Part shown: piece by piece, positions 1 to 8,535 of the stretch
Layout of the letters: every line of letters starts with the position of its first letter
Position numbering within the stretch: the stretch's first letter is position 1
NCBI GenBank assembly: GCA_005888095.1
Contig: VBKF01000132.1
Location: 1-38,478, forward strand
Direction of reading: 5' to 3'
Length of the DNA stretch: 38,478 nucleotides
DNA from: Deltaproteobacteria bacterium
GTDB taxonomy: Bacteria > Desulfobacterota > Binatia > DP-6
Position numbers and translations under genes: made by a program
The notes under the pieces: generated by a model
Databases searched by the model: none
Seen by the model: only the letters and a program-made list of their open reading frames with translations
Told to the model about the DNA's origin: nothing

Positions 1-190
1 CTGTTCGATCAGGACCATTCCCTGCATGAGCGAGCCCGCGACTGGTTTGCCGCGAACGTCCGCCGGGGATGGGCGTCGTGTCCAATCACGCAGAACGGGT
101 GCGTCCGCATCATGTCCCCATCCCCGCTATCCCAACCCGTTGCCGGTTGGCGCGAAAGGCGCTGAGAAGAAGCATCTCGTGACCGTGTGA
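1..190 (+). pseudogene. PIN-domain (VapC-like) toxin, C-terminal part, frameshifted
   Basis: Frame 1 from the window edge reads LFDQDHSLHERARDWF, then GWASCPITQNG, the pattern of VapC-type PIN ribonucleases (acidic residue, HERA helix, W-A-T/S-CPxT-x-N-G). After RIM the frame is lost: frame 1 runs into an unrelated tail, while frame 2 continues with HPRYPNPLP, which is what the family has at this point, and stops at 188-190. Removing one C from the CCCC run at 116-119 restores the reading frame. The N-terminus and any VapB antitoxin lie outside the window. Family assignment is by motif recognition only; the frameshift is seen directly, but could be real decay or a sequence error. Confidence 0.6.
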
Positions 191-256
191 AGCCAATCTG
201 GCATCACGCTGGAGCCTCGATTGCACGCCCTCGCTCGCGCTTGCGGCGTGAAGAAG

Positions 257-1132
257 TCATCGGTCGTCGCTGATGGAGAACACTCGTGGCGCCGCCCGAT
301 TCAGCGGCAGATCCCGTCGCAACCCCGCGTAGGTGGGTAGAAGTTCGCTCGCCCACGACAATTTCGTCGCGTCTTCCCCTTGCGGCAAAGCAGGATGCCG
401 AATCAGATGCGCTTTGATCTCGGGAGGCAGCGCGCTCCACGACGGGGCAAACGTCAGCAGCAGGCAGTCCCGCCGCTCGTCCGTTCTGTTTGCGTGGGTG
501 CCGTGAAGCACCCTGTAGTCGAGGACGACGGCATCTCCAGCACGGAGCTGAAGAGTCACTTGCTCTGGGTGATCGCTCATCGCGGGGTGTGTCGGTGAAA
601 GATCGCCGGCCTCATGGCTGTGGGCTTCGGGAAGAAGGGCGTGAAGCGAAGTGCTTACCCGATGTGATCCGGGTAGCACGCGCAGCGCAGCACTGCGGTC
701 GTCGGTCGCGGAGACGTAGCAGAGAAGCGCGACCTGCGGTGGTCGACGATCGAAGCTCGCGGGATGATCCCAACACCACCAGTCTTGATGCCACCACAGG
801 GATGGGGAGCGGGGCTCTTTGAGGCTCAGGTAGCCGGAGATCCAACGCAGATCCGTCGAGTCGGTCACTTCTCGAATCCGATTGCGCCGGATCTCCGAAC
901 CGAGGACCCGCGCGACGACGTTGTCGTTCCACCGCATCGGAACGAGGGTGTTGTTGGGACGTTCGCACGATGGTCTCTGCGGCATCGCGAGCGCGTGAAC
1001 GATGTCGGTCCGGAACGCAGGGAGCTCGGCCGGCTCGATGAAATGCTCGAGCACTGCATACCCGTAACGTGGCAGCCCGGTCGCGCCCAAGGGTGTCTTG
1101 AGCGCGGGCCGATGGTCGGGTTGAAGGGTCAT
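257..1132 (-). CDS. Phytanoyl-CoA dioxygenase (PhyH) family protein
   Basis: 291-residue non-haem Fe(II)/2-oxoglutarate-dependent oxygenase of the PhyH family, expected to hydroxylate a small organic or acyl substrate in the cytoplasm. The iron-binding HxD is visible in WWHQDWW (His115, Asp117); the distal His is in VLHGTHANRTDERR (about His210), followed by the 2-oxoglutarate-binding Arg220/221. LPGSHR (153-158) is also typical. Its ATG overlaps the stop of the TetR gene upstream by ATGA, so the two are co-transcribed and translationally coupled. With the divergent SDR gene this looks like a small oxidative catabolic or detoxification cassette under TetR control. The substrate cannot be told from the sequence. 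Confidence 0.85.
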   Translation of the reverse strand: MTLQPDHRPALKTPLGATGLPRYGYAVLEHFIEPAELPAFRTDIVHALAMPQRPSCERPNNTLVPMRWNDNVVARVLGSEIRRNRIREVTDSTDLRWISGYLSLKEPRSPSLWWHQDWWCWDHPASFDRRPPQVALLCYVSATDDRSAALRVLPGSHRVSTSLHALLPEAHSHEAGDLSPTHPAMSDHPEQVTLQLRAGDAVVLDYRVLHGTHANRTDERRDCLLLTFAPSWSALPPEIKAHLIRHPALPQGEDATKLSWASELLPTYAGLRRDLPLNRAAPRVFSISDDR

Positions 1133-1800
1133 GCTCGTAGAGGCCGGCCCCGGTGCGAAGCCGTGGGATCGAGCCTGATCGCGATGCCGAGGCTCTGCGC
1201 CACGCCGTTGAGCCCCCCGACGCAGAACGTGACGAGGAGCGACAGGAGTTCCTCATGGGAGATCGGTTGAGACTGCTGCCTCCACGCGGTCGTGACGGAC
1301 TCGGCGACCGCCTGCAACGCGCTGGCGACGAGCGACGCCGTCGCATGGTCGATGTTTGGCGCCACGCTGAGAATGCGCTCGGCCACGAACCGACGCACCT
1401 CATCCCGGAACGGCGTGCACGCGCCGGCCGCGCCGGTCTCGATCCAGTTGAAGCTCGCGATGTCGCCCGCCACCTGCTCTATCCACAGGCGGAGGCCCTC
1501 GGTCACGAGCTGTCCCGGAGTGCCGTGAGCCGCGTCGACCTTGGTTAGGCGCTGCTGCAGACGGGCACTGAACTCGGCGCCCTTTCGCTCCATCAGTGCC
1601 TCCAACAAGGCGTCCTTCGAGGGGAAATGCCGATAGAGCAGGCCCTTGGCGACGCCGGCCTCGGCGGCGACGTCATCCATCCTCGTGCCCTCGACGCCGA
1701 GCCGTCCGAAGGCGCGCGCCGCGGCATCCATCAGCAACGCACGACGGTCGGACGGATGGAGTCGCTGCCGTCTTTTGGCCCTGGCGGTGTATTGACTCAA
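1129..1800 (-). CDS. TetR/AcrR family transcriptional regulator
   Basis: 223 residues. The N-terminal helix-turn-helix domain (about residues 17-63) carries ALLMDAAARAFGRLGVEGTRMDDVAAEAGVA split over the usual helices, then KGLLYRHFPSKDALLEA, the diagnostic TetR recognition-helix region. The C-terminal ligand domain is divergent, as usual. The start is TTG at 1798-1800; an in-frame TAG lies just upstream and no better start exists before the HTH. It is the first gene of a TetR-phyH operon (ATGA overlap) and divergent from an SDR gene; the 88-bp gap holds two inverted repeats that are good candidates for its own operators, one of which touches its start codon, implying autoregulation (inference). 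Confidence 0.9.
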   Translation of the reverse strand: MSQYTARAKRRQRLHPSDRRALLMDAAARAFGRLGVEGTRMDDVAAEAGVAKGLLYRHFPSKDALLEALMERKGAEFSARLQQRLTKVDAAHGTPGQLVTEGLRLWIEQVAGDIASFNWIETGAAGACTPFRDEVRRFVAERILSVAPNIDHATASLVASALQAVAESVTTAWRQQSQPISHEELLSLLVTFCVGGLNGVAQSLGIAIRLDPTASHRGRPLRA

Positions 1801-1846
1801 GTGACTATCCGGTCATTATCGGGAAGCTAGTGACTTCCTGGTCACT
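1800..1846. promoter_or_regulatory. Tandem TetR operators between tetR and SDR genes
   Basis: Two copies of the same dyad lie in the divergent intergenic region: AGTGAC-N6-GTCATT at 1800-1817 (5 of 6 pairs) and AGTGAC-N6-GTCACT at 1829-1846 (6 of 6 pairs), with centres 29 bp apart. The placement and symmetry fit binding of two TetR dimers repressing both directions. Sequence is seen; the binding protein is inferred. Confidence 0.7.
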
Positions 1847-1888
1847 ACATGAATCGCCGCGGTCTCAAAAGCAAACGCGGAGGTGACG

Positions 1889-2821
1889 ATGCGAGGAACT
1901 GCACAGAGAGGTCCCGGGTCGAGCCGGTGGACTCGGGCGCTCATCACCGGCGCCTCGAGCGGCATCGGTGAGGCGATCGCGCGGCGACTGGCTGCCGACC
2001 ACGTCGAGCTCGTTCTCGTCGCGCGCCGACGCGAGCGTCTCCGTGAGGTCGGCCAAGAGCTTGAGCGCGTGTCCGGACGACCCGTCGAGGTGGTTGCCGC
2101 AGACCTCACCGAAGACGCCGACGTGCTGCGGGTGGAAGCGCGTCTTTCCTCGAGCGAGCGACCTGTCGACCTTCTCGTCAACAACGCCGGTGGGGGGCAG
2201 CTCTCTCTCTTCCCCGGCGGGACCCCGGAAGAAGAGGCGCGATCGATCCGGCTGAACGCCACGGCGATCGTACGCCTCACTGCCGCGGTCCTGCCGGGCA
2301 TGCGGGAGCGACACTGCGGAACGATCCTCAACGTATCATCTGGTTCGGGTCTGCAGCCTTCCGGCTACGCCGCCGTCTACGGAGCCAGCAAGGCGTTCGT
2401 CAACAGCTTCAGCGAGGCGATCCGCGAGGAGAATCGGAACTACGGCGTCTCGGTGACCGTCGTCTGTCCGGGCTTCACGAGGACCGGACTGCCCGCACGC
2501 ACGGGTTTCGACGTGGCGAAAGTGCCGCGTTTCCTCTGGATGACCGCTGACGACGTCGCGACGCATGCGCTCGCGGCCGCGGCTCGAGGCCGCGTCCTAT
2601 CGGTTCCCGGCTTCCCGAACAAGATCGGTGCGGCATTCGCGAAATATGCGCCCCGTCGGCTCGTTGCGTCCTTCGTGGCGCGGGCTACACGCGGCATGTT
2701 GAACGAGGATCGCGATCGAGAAGTCAGCGCTCCCGAGGCTCGCGGGAGCCGGAATCACGGCACGACGTCCGCAGGCGGCCGCGTTCCTTCGCGCGTCTCC
2801 GCTTCGGAAAGCGAGCCGTGA
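1889..2821 (+). CDS. Short-chain dehydrogenase/reductase (SDR), classical type
   Basis: 310-residue NAD(P)-dependent oxidoreductase. Cofactor motif TGASSGIG near residues 20-27, NNAG at 98-101, the catalytic Ser in NVSSGSG, and Tyr164/Lys168 in YGASK; CPGF follows, where the family has PG. The ATG at 1889 is preferred over the in-frame GTG at 1883 because GCGGAGG ends six bases before it. About 40 C-terminal residues after the SDR fold are charged and low in complexity. Divergent from tetR-phyH with shared operators, so probably derepressed together with them. The substrate is unknown; membership of the SDR family is secure. Confidence 0.9.
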   Translation: MRGTAQRGPGSSRWTRALITGASSGIGEAIARRLAADHVELVLVARRRERLREVGQELERVSGRPVEVVAADLTEDADVLRVEARLSSSERPVDLLVNNAGGGQLSLFPGGTPEEEARSIRLNATAIVRLTAAVLPGMRERHCGTILNVSSGSGLQPSGYAAVYGASKAFVNSFSEAIREENRNYGVSVTVVCPGFTRTGLPARTGFDVAKVPRFLWMTADDVATHALAAAARGRVLSVPGFPNKIGAAFAKYAPRRLVASFVARATRGMLNEDRDREVSAPEARGSRNHGTTSAGGRVPSRVSASESEP

Positions 2822-3042
2822 CCGAGTCGGAAAGGAGCCGACGAGCTGGAAGGGCTTGCCTACGTAACCCCGGCAAGCGGCGTCGTGCTCACGCCCGTCA
2901 CGAACTTTGCGGTCCGACCGCGCAGCGGGCACACTGACATCGGTGAACAGCTCCGTCGGGGTCTGGACGAAGGGGTCCAGCCACCGTCCCGAGTACGTGC
3001 TCGTGGAGGGCACCGCTTCGCTCTCGTCACCGATTCCTCAGG

Positions 3043-4572
3043 CTACGATCTGGGACGCCGATCGAGGCTCCGGTATTGGATCGCCTCGGCGAGGTGCGAG
3101 ATGGTGATCTCGTCCTCGCCCGCCAGGTCCGCGATCGTGCGCGCCACGCGGAGGATGCGCGTATAGGCGCGGGCGGACAGCCCTAGGCGGTCGCTCGCTG
3201 CCTCGAGGAGCCGGCGGCCGCGGGCATCGATCCGGCAGAGGCGACGGACCTCGCGTCCCGGCACGTGCGCATTGACGGCCGCGCCGAGCCGCGCGAGCCG
3301 CGTTTGCTGGCGGGCGCGCGCGGCGACCACGCGGGCGCGAATCGTGGCGGAAGGTTCGCCGCCAGGGCTGTCCTCGGCGAGGGACGCCACGGCGACGCGA
3401 GGCACCTCGACGTGCAGGTCGATGCGATCGAGCAGCGGTCCCGAGACGCGCGCCCGGTACCGGTCGATGAGCGGCGGCGTGCAGCGACACTGGTCCGACG
3501 CGTCCCCCAGCCACCCGCACACGCAGGGGTTCATGGCAGCGACGAGCTGAAACGCGGCCGGGAACGCGACCGCGCCGGTGCCGCGCGCGACGGTGATGCG
3601 GCGCTCCTCGAGCGGCTGGCGCAGCGGCTCGAGGGCGTTGCGCCGGAACTCCGGCAGCTCGTCCATGAAGAGCACCCCACGGTGGGCGAGCGTCACCTCG
3701 CCCGGCCGGATCGGGTTCCCACCGCCCAGCAGCGCGGCATCCGAGATCGAGCAGTGCGGCGCGCGCACGGGCCGAGCAGCCACGAGCGGGCGCCCGTCGA
3801 GCAGGCCGGCGACGCTGTGGATCATCGTCACCTCGATTGCTTCGTCGAGGCCGAGGGGGGGCAGGATCGACGGCAGACGCCGGGCGAGCATCGTCTTGCC
3901 GGAGCCCGGGGGACCGATGAGCAGCACGTTGTGGCCACCGGCGGCGGCCACCTCGAGGGCGCGCTTGGCGTGGGGCTGACCGCGGACGTCGGCGAGATCG
4001 CCCGCGGTGAGTGGAGCAGCCGCGAGGAGCGCCGCCGCATCGACCGTCGTCGGCCCTCGGCACTCGCCACGCAGGTGAGCGACCGCCTCGGCGAGCGTCT
4101 CGACGCCGAAGACGGGCGGGCCACCGGCGAGCGCCGCCTCCGCCGCATTGGCGGCGGGGACGAGCATCGCTGCCAGACCCGCCCGCCGGGCCGCGGCCGC
4201 GATCGGCAGCGCGCCGCGCACGCCGTGCACCCGGCCGTCGAGCCCGAGCTCGCCGAGGACGCACCAGGGCGCGAGATCGGGAAGCGGCGGCTTCGCGTCC
4301 GCAGCGAGGATGCCGAGCGCAATCGGCAGGTCGTAGTGCGGACCCTCCTTGCGCACGCCGGCGGGCGCGAGGTTCACGGTCAGGCGCCGCGCGGGGTACT
4401 CGAAGCCCGCGTTGCGCAGCGCCGCGCGGATGCGGTCCGTCGCCTCGCGCACGGCGCCGTCGGGCAGGCCGACGGTGGTCGTGTGCGGCAGACCCGTGGA
4501 GATGTCGACCTCGACGTCGACGACGAGCGCATCGATGCCGCGGAGCGCGCCGGAGCGGACGCGGGCGAGCAT
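3043..4572 (-). CDS. comM: ComM/YifB, Mg-chelatase-like AAA+ ATPase (complete copy)
   Basis: 509 residues, the usual length. The N-terminal ChlI-like domain begins MLARVRSGALRGIDA, as YifB/ComM proteins do; the AAA+ domain has Walker A GPPGSGKT at about residues 220-227, Walker B in VLFMDELPEF, MNPCVCGW, and the C-terminal helical lid typical of Mg-chelatase-like proteins. ComM is a branch-migration helicase that supports integration of incoming DNA during natural transformation (established for Vibrio and Haemophilus). An in-frame ORF extends upstream to 4638, but the ATG at 4570-4572 matches the family start. A truncated second copy lies at 8731-9432. Confidence 0.93.
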   Translation of the reverse strand: MLARVRSGALRGIDALVVDVEVDISTGLPHTTTVGLPDGAVREATDRIRAALRNAGFEYPARRLTVNLAPAGVRKEGPHYDLPIALGILAADAKPPLPDLAPWCVLGELGLDGRVHGVRGALPIAAAARRAGLAAMLVPAANAAEAALAGGPPVFGVETLAEAVAHLRGECRGPTTVDAAALLAAAPLTAGDLADVRGQPHAKRALEVAAAGGHNVLLIGPPGSGKTMLARRLPSILPPLGLDEAIEVTMIHSVAGLLDGRPLVAARPVRAPHCSISDAALLGGGNPIRPGEVTLAHRGVLFMDELPEFRRNALEPLRQPLEERRITVARGTGAVAFPAAFQLVAAMNPCVCGWLGDASDQCRCTPPLIDRYRARVSGPLLDRIDLHVEVPRVAVASLAEDSPGGEPSATIRARVVAARARQQTRLARLGAAVNAHVPGREVRRLCRIDARGRRLLEAASDRLGLSARAYTRILRVARTIADLAGEDEITISHLAEAIQYRSLDRRPRS

Positions 4573-4627
4573 CACATCCGCGTGCCGCGGACGCTCGCTT
4601 GGCGCAATCGCTGCGGGCGGAATATCG

Positions 4628-5206
4628 GGAAGCAGCACGAAGGGAGGACGGGGCTGCCCCCGGCGCCCTGGGGCCCACGGCCGCCGGGGAGGCTCCGCGC
4701 CCCGATGGGGACCGATGAGCCGACACGCTCCGGCGGCGCATCAAGGCGACCGCCCGGTCGAGGGTGCAGGGCGGGAGACCTTCCCGCGGGGCGAGCGATA
4801 CCGAGCTGCATCCGAGGCCCGCAGCTGCCGGCGCAGCGCGGTCTCAGGCGCATGCGCAGCCGAGCGGGATGCGAGGGGCGACACCGCCGCGCCGGTTGAG
4901 GCTCGCGGAAGCGCTCGCGGCGCAGTTCACGCGTACGGCCATGTGGTTGGAGTGGAGCGGCAGCGGCCAGACGCGAGCCTACGGCGCCCGACCGTCTCCC
5001 CCGTGACTGTTGGTGCGCCTCCCCGGCTCCTACCGTCGGGCCCTGGTCGCAGCCTGACGGCCTGACTCATCAGGATCGCACGGCTCGCCTGGCCTCACGT
5101 CATGAGTCGGCGGAGCCTTTGAGAGAAACAATGGCCCGGCAAACCTGACTGACGGTTGATTGGTCGCATTCAATCGACGGAATTCCGGATTGTGTCTAGA
5201 TTTTAT
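4628..5206. other. Region without a supported gene
   Basis: About 580 bp between comM and the IPT/RHS locus. ORFs in several frames are arginine/proline-rich and typical of non-coding high-GC DNA. The last 70 bases (from about 5140) are clearly richer in A and T than the surroundings and lead into a candidate promoter. Confidence 0.4.
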
Positions 5207-5235
5207 TTGACAGCAGGTTGGTGCGATGTGCTAGA
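5207..5235 (+). promoter_or_regulatory. Candidate promoter of the IPT/RHS locus
   Basis: Perfect -35 TTGACA at 5207-5212, 17-bp spacer, weak -10 GCTAGA at 5230-5235, in an AT-rich patch about 60 bp before the ATG. The -10 box is poor, so this is tentative. Confidence 0.35.
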
Positions 5236-5297
5236 CGCCGCGCCTACGTTAATCGCGGACGGCTTCGGCGGATGCTGGGGTCGGAGGGGAGGGCCCC

Positions 5298-5891
5298 ATG
5301 CGACGACCACTACACTGGGTGCGGTTTGGGTTGGCGGCGGTCAGCCTGCTGGTCGGGACCCCGAAGGCTCACGGCGCCGGGGACATCCTCAGCATCACAC
5401 CCCGCTGTGCGCCCTCGGGGGCCTCGGTGACGATTCAGGGTCGCGGGTTTGGCGCGACCAATGTCAGCATCGTGGTCGATGGTGTGCAGGCCCAAATCCT
5501 TCACGCGACCGGCAATCAGGTCGTCTTCGTCATTCCCCCGCAACTGTCGCCCGGCGTGGTCAGTGTCGCGAAGGCGGTCAATCCGGGCGGGCAGACGGGC
5601 AGCATCGCGCTGCGGATTCAAGGCCCGGAGATCTGTGGGAACGGGACGGACGACGACTGCGACGGCATCGTTGATAATCCCCAGCTCTGCGCCCATGTGA
5701 ACCATCCGCCGGTGGCGAATGCAGGCCCCGACGTCACGGCCCCGGTCGGTACGACGGTCGAGCTCGACGGCACGCGGTCGAGCGACCCTGATGGCGATCC
5801 CCTCACATTCCAGTGGACCCTCGTCGCGCAACCCTCGGGCAGCGTGGCGGGTCTCCGTGCTCGCCGAGTCACGAACCGCCACTCTGGCTGA
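5298..5891 (+). CDS. Secreted IPT/TIG-MopE-PKD protein, truncated N-terminal part of an RHS protein
   Basis: 197 residues. An N-terminal signal peptide (Arg-rich start, hydrophobic core, cleavage probably after AHG) is followed by an IPT/TIG Ig-like domain (about 27-110: ITPRCAPSGASVTIQGRGFG), a MopE-type acidic metal-binding motif CGNGTDDDCDGIVD (about 114-127), and the first half of a PKD domain (PPVANAGPDVTAPVGTTVELDG ... DPDGDPLTFQWTL). The PKD domain is cut after SGSVAGL and the frame soon ends at 5889-5891. RHS repeats begin immediately in the next frame, so the middle of a much larger surface protein has probably been lost. RBS GGAGG lies just before the ATG. As it stands it may be a non-functional remnant. 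Confidence 0.75.
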   Translation: MRRPLHWVRFGLAAVSLLVGTPKAHGAGDILSITPRCAPSGASVTIQGRGFGATNVSIVVDGVQAQILHATGNQVVFVIPPQLSPGVVSVAKAVNPGGQTGSIALRIQGPEICGNGTDDDCDGIVDNPQLCAHVNHPPVANAGPDVTAPVGTTVELDGTRSSDPDGDPLTFQWTLVAQPSGSVAGLRARRVTNRHSG

Positions 5892-6352
5892 TCCCACCAA
5901 TCCATTGAGTCTAACTGGTGAGACCACGACCCTGGTGCGCAACGGACGTACCTATACCCGCACGTTCGCGGCCGCTGGGCGCACGGTGACGGAGCAAAGT
6001 CCGGCAGGCCGACAGCGCGTGCAGACGCTCGATGCAAAAGGGCGAGTGCTGTCCGACCGGCTTGGAGGCCTGGCACCGACCAATGTCAGCTACGATGCCC
6101 AGGGACGACTCATCACCGCAACCCGCGGAACTAGCGGAAGCGCGCGCACGTTCAGCATGGGATATGACACGCTGAACCGCCTCGTGAGTGTCACTGACCC
6201 GTTATCGCGGACATTGGGTTTCACCTACAACGACGCGGATCGCGTGGTGACCGAAACGCTGCCGGACGCAAGGCAGGTCCGGTACACATATGATGCTGAT
6301 GGCAATTTGACCTCGGTGACCCCCCCGGGGCGCCCGACCCACACCTCCAGTT
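5850..6352 (+). pseudogene. RHS/YD-repeat segment, middle fragment in another frame
   Basis: Frame 1 carries RHS repeats such as YDAQGRLITATRG, YDTLNRLVSVTDP, YNDADRVVTETLP and YTYDADGNLTSVTPPGR. Its left edge abuts the broken PKD domain near 5850; its right edge is a +1 frameshift at the TTT run 6351-6353. Deleting one T makes it read on as SSYTAVNLESAYVPP into the next segment. It has no start or promoter of its own, so it would be translated only if the frameshifts were absent. Nominally the open frame spans 5719-6540, but the parts outside about 5850-6352 are not RHS-like. Confidence 0.7.
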
Positions 6353-6394
6353 TACACGGCGGTCAATCTGGAGAGCGCGTACGTCCCGCCGGAT

Positions 6395-8011
6395 GTGGGG
6401 GCCGGGCCCACGGCCACGATCTACTCTTACAATCTCGACCGGCAGCTGACGCGCATCACACAGCCAGACAGCCAGACGGTCGAGCTTGGGTACGATTCAG
6501 GTGGGCGCCTCAGCACCGTCACGACGGCGGTTGGCGTTAGCGCCTATGCATACCATCCAACGACGGGAAACCTCTCCAGCGTCGCCGCCCCGGATGGTGG
6601 AGTCATCACCTACACCTATGACGGGCATCTTCCCACTGGGACCGCGTGGACGGGAAGTATCGCTGGGAGCGGGACTCGTATCTATGACAGCGACTCGCGC
6701 GTCTCTTCCACCAGCGTGAATGGGGGCCAGACGGTGAGCTTCCAGTACGATGCAGACGGACTGTTGACCCAGGCCGGGTCGCTCACGCTCACGCGCGACC
6801 CGCAGACGGGGTTGGCGACAGGCAGCACGCTCGGCCAGGTGGCCGATACGCTTGGTTACAACGAGTTGGCCGAGGTGACGACCTATTCCGCAAGTACGGG
6901 TGGAACGCCCGTGCTCAGTGTCTCCTACACCCGTGACGCCATCGGGCGGATCACCGAGAAGGTCGAGACCGTCTTGGGTCAAACTGATACCTACACCTAC
7001 GGCTACGACCCAGGTGGTTACCTCACGAGTGTCATGCGCGACGGCTTGCCGAGCGTGACCTACGGCTACGACGCTAACGGAAATCGGTTGACGCGCGTCA
7101 CTGGAGTCGCGACGGAGACGGGTATCTACGACGATCAAGACCGGATTCTCGCCTATGACGACGCCGTGTACAGCTACACGGCGAACGGGGAACTCCTCAC
7201 GAAGACGAACAGCGGTCAGACGACCACGTACAGCTATGACCAGCTGGGCGAGCTGCGCGACGTAACTCTCCCCAACGGCACGGCGATCGAATACCTGATC
7301 GACGGGGAGAATCGCCGCATCGGGAAGAAGGTCAATGGTGCTGTGGTGCAGGGCTTCCTCTACGAGGATCGGCTGAGGCTGCTTGCAGAGTTGGACGGGA
7401 GTGGCGCGATCGTAGCGCGCTTTGTCTATGGCAGCCGTCCCAACGTGCCAGACTATCTAATCAAGGGAGGCAGCACGTACCGGATACTCGCGGACCAGCT
7501 CGGCAGCCCTCGGCTTGTCGTCGATACTGGGACTAGCTTGGTGGCGCAGCGCCTCGACTACGACGAATTCGGCCGCGTGACGCTGAACACGAATCCAGGG
7601 TTCCAGCCATTTGGGTTTGCGGGAGGGCTCTATGACACGGACACTAAACTCCTGCGGCTTGGTGCCCGTGATTATGATGCGCAGACTGGCCGCTGGACTG
7701 CGAAGGATCCGATTAAATTCCGAGCTCACGATCCAAACTTATATCGGTATGTGCTCGACGATCCGGTAAACCGTGCAGATCCAAGCGGCCTTCTCGTGAT
7801 ATGCACGCGGTTGGAGTTGGCTCCCACAACGTTTTTCTGCTTTAGCCTGGATGGAGGTTTACCGTTCACTGACTTCGGATTTTACGATATCAACAACCCG
7901 CCATGCTCATTCAACTGCTTCTTCAGGGATCCCGACTTCGAGGCAGGTCGTCTGCGAGGACGCAATCGAGATCTGCCGGATCCCGCGGCTGCATCACGGG
8001 GATGCTTGTGA
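6395..8011 (+). CDS. RHS repeat protein with RHS-associated core and variable C-terminal tip
   Basis: 538 residues from an in-frame GTG. At least nine YD repeats (YNLDRQLTRITQP, YDSGGRLSTVTTA, YGYDANGNRLTRVTG and others) lead into the conserved RHS-associated core: ADQLGSPRLVV, FGFAGGLYDTDTKLLRLGARDYD, GRWTAKDPI, NLYRYVLDDPVNRADPSG (ends at residue 465). RHS cores form a shell around a C-terminal effector. Here a 73-residue tip (466-538) with several Cys and Phe residues and visibly lower GC follows; I do not recognise it as a toxin. Upstream parts of the same gene are in frames 3 and 1 (5298-6352), so the present start is probably not original. The stop overlaps a small membrane ORF (TGATG). 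Confidence 0.8.
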   Translation: MGAGPTATIYSYNLDRQLTRITQPDSQTVELGYDSGGRLSTVTTAVGVSAYAYHPTTGNLSSVAAPDGGVITYTYDGHLPTGTAWTGSIAGSGTRIYDSDSRVSSTSVNGGQTVSFQYDADGLLTQAGSLTLTRDPQTGLATGSTLGQVADTLGYNELAEVTTYSASTGGTPVLSVSYTRDAIGRITEKVETVLGQTDTYTYGYDPGGYLTSVMRDGLPSVTYGYDANGNRLTRVTGVATETGIYDDQDRILAYDDAVYSYTANGELLTKTNSGQTTTYSYDQLGELRDVTLPNGTAIEYLIDGENRRIGKKVNGAVVQGFLYEDRLRLLAELDGSGAIVARFVYGSRPNVPDYLIKGGSTYRILADQLGSPRLVVDTGTSLVAQRLDYDEFGRVTLNTNPGFQPFGFAGGLYDTDTKLLRLGARDYDAQTGRWTAKDPIKFRAHDPNLYRYVLDDPVNRADPSGLLVICTRLELAPTTFFCFSLDGGLPFTDFGFYDINNPPCSFNCFFRDPDFEAGRLRGRNRDLPDPAAASRGCL

Positions 8012-8127
8012 TGTCACGTAAGAAATCACCCTTCCGGCTTGAGGCTATGCTGAACCTGCTTTTACCCGTAGTCCTCATTCTAATGGGGATCCTTGGCGCC
8101 CTGTGGATACGTTTTTGTGGACGGTGA
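8011..8127 (+). CDS. Small single-span membrane protein overlapping the RHS stop
   Basis: 38 residues from ATG 8011 (or 41 from ATG 8002 in the same frame). The RHS stop and this ATG share bases as TGATG, the classical layout for translational coupling. The product has a basic N-terminus (MSRKKSPFR) and one hydrophobic segment of about 20 residues (LNLLLPVVLILMGILGALW), ending RFCGR, so it should sit in the inner membrane. Genes directly after an RHS tip often encode the cognate immunity protein; that role is only a guess here, as neither the tip nor this peptide resembles a family I know. Confidence 0.45.
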   Translation: MSRKKSPFRLEAMLNLLLPVVLILMGILGALWIRFCGR

Positions 8128-8183
8128 TATGAGCTTGTGGCAATGAGGGTCCAGACGGTGATTATCCGGGGTTTACGAAAAGG

Positions 8184-8535
8184 GTGTTCGGCGAACTGAA
8201 GGGCGGCTTCCCCTTCGGCTGCGTCCCGACGATGCGTTACGCCGGCAGGAGCGCCTGGCAACTGCTCAGCGCGCTGGCGTTCAACCTCATGCGCGGCCTC
8301 CAGACGGCGACGACTGCCCAGCCGCGGCGGCCGATGCGCAGGCGGCGCGGCCTGTTCCGCTTCGAGACGATTCACATGCTGCGCTACCTCTGTCTGCAGC
8401 GGGCCGGCGTGATCGTTCGTCCCGACGGCTGCGCAACGCTCGAGGTCGGGCGCTCGCGGGCCGTCGTCGAGCGGTTTACCCACCTCGACCGCCTTTGGAG
8501 GTGGCGTAGGCTTTGTCACATCGAGGCTAAGAGCC
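8184..8535 (+). pseudogene. IS1380-type transposase, C-terminal remnant
   Basis: The frame reads VFGELKGGFPFGCVPT, then ALAFNLMRGLQ, then a C-terminal helix-rich tail, which matches the end of DDE transposases of the IS1380 group (ELK-GF-DR-P, followed by NLLR-Q). The N-terminal DDE domain is missing: nothing similar precedes 8175, where the RHS locus ends about 50 bp earlier. No terminal inverted repeats could be identified. The remnant sits between the RHS locus and the truncated comM copy, so an insertion here may have generated that duplication. The open frame nominally continues to 8720 but without transposase character. Confidence 0.6.

Noticed and set aside
2822-3042. Small ORFs between the SDR gene and comM
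   Set aside because: Several frames are open, but none has a start, ribosome-binding site or recognisable motif.
3265-4899. 544-residue plus-strand ORF
   Set aside because: Mirror of comM.
4628-5206. Promoter or ncRNA upstream of comM
   Set aside because: No clear -35/-10 pair or hairpin structure; the stretch shared with the duplicate copy (about 55 bp) is too short to judge.
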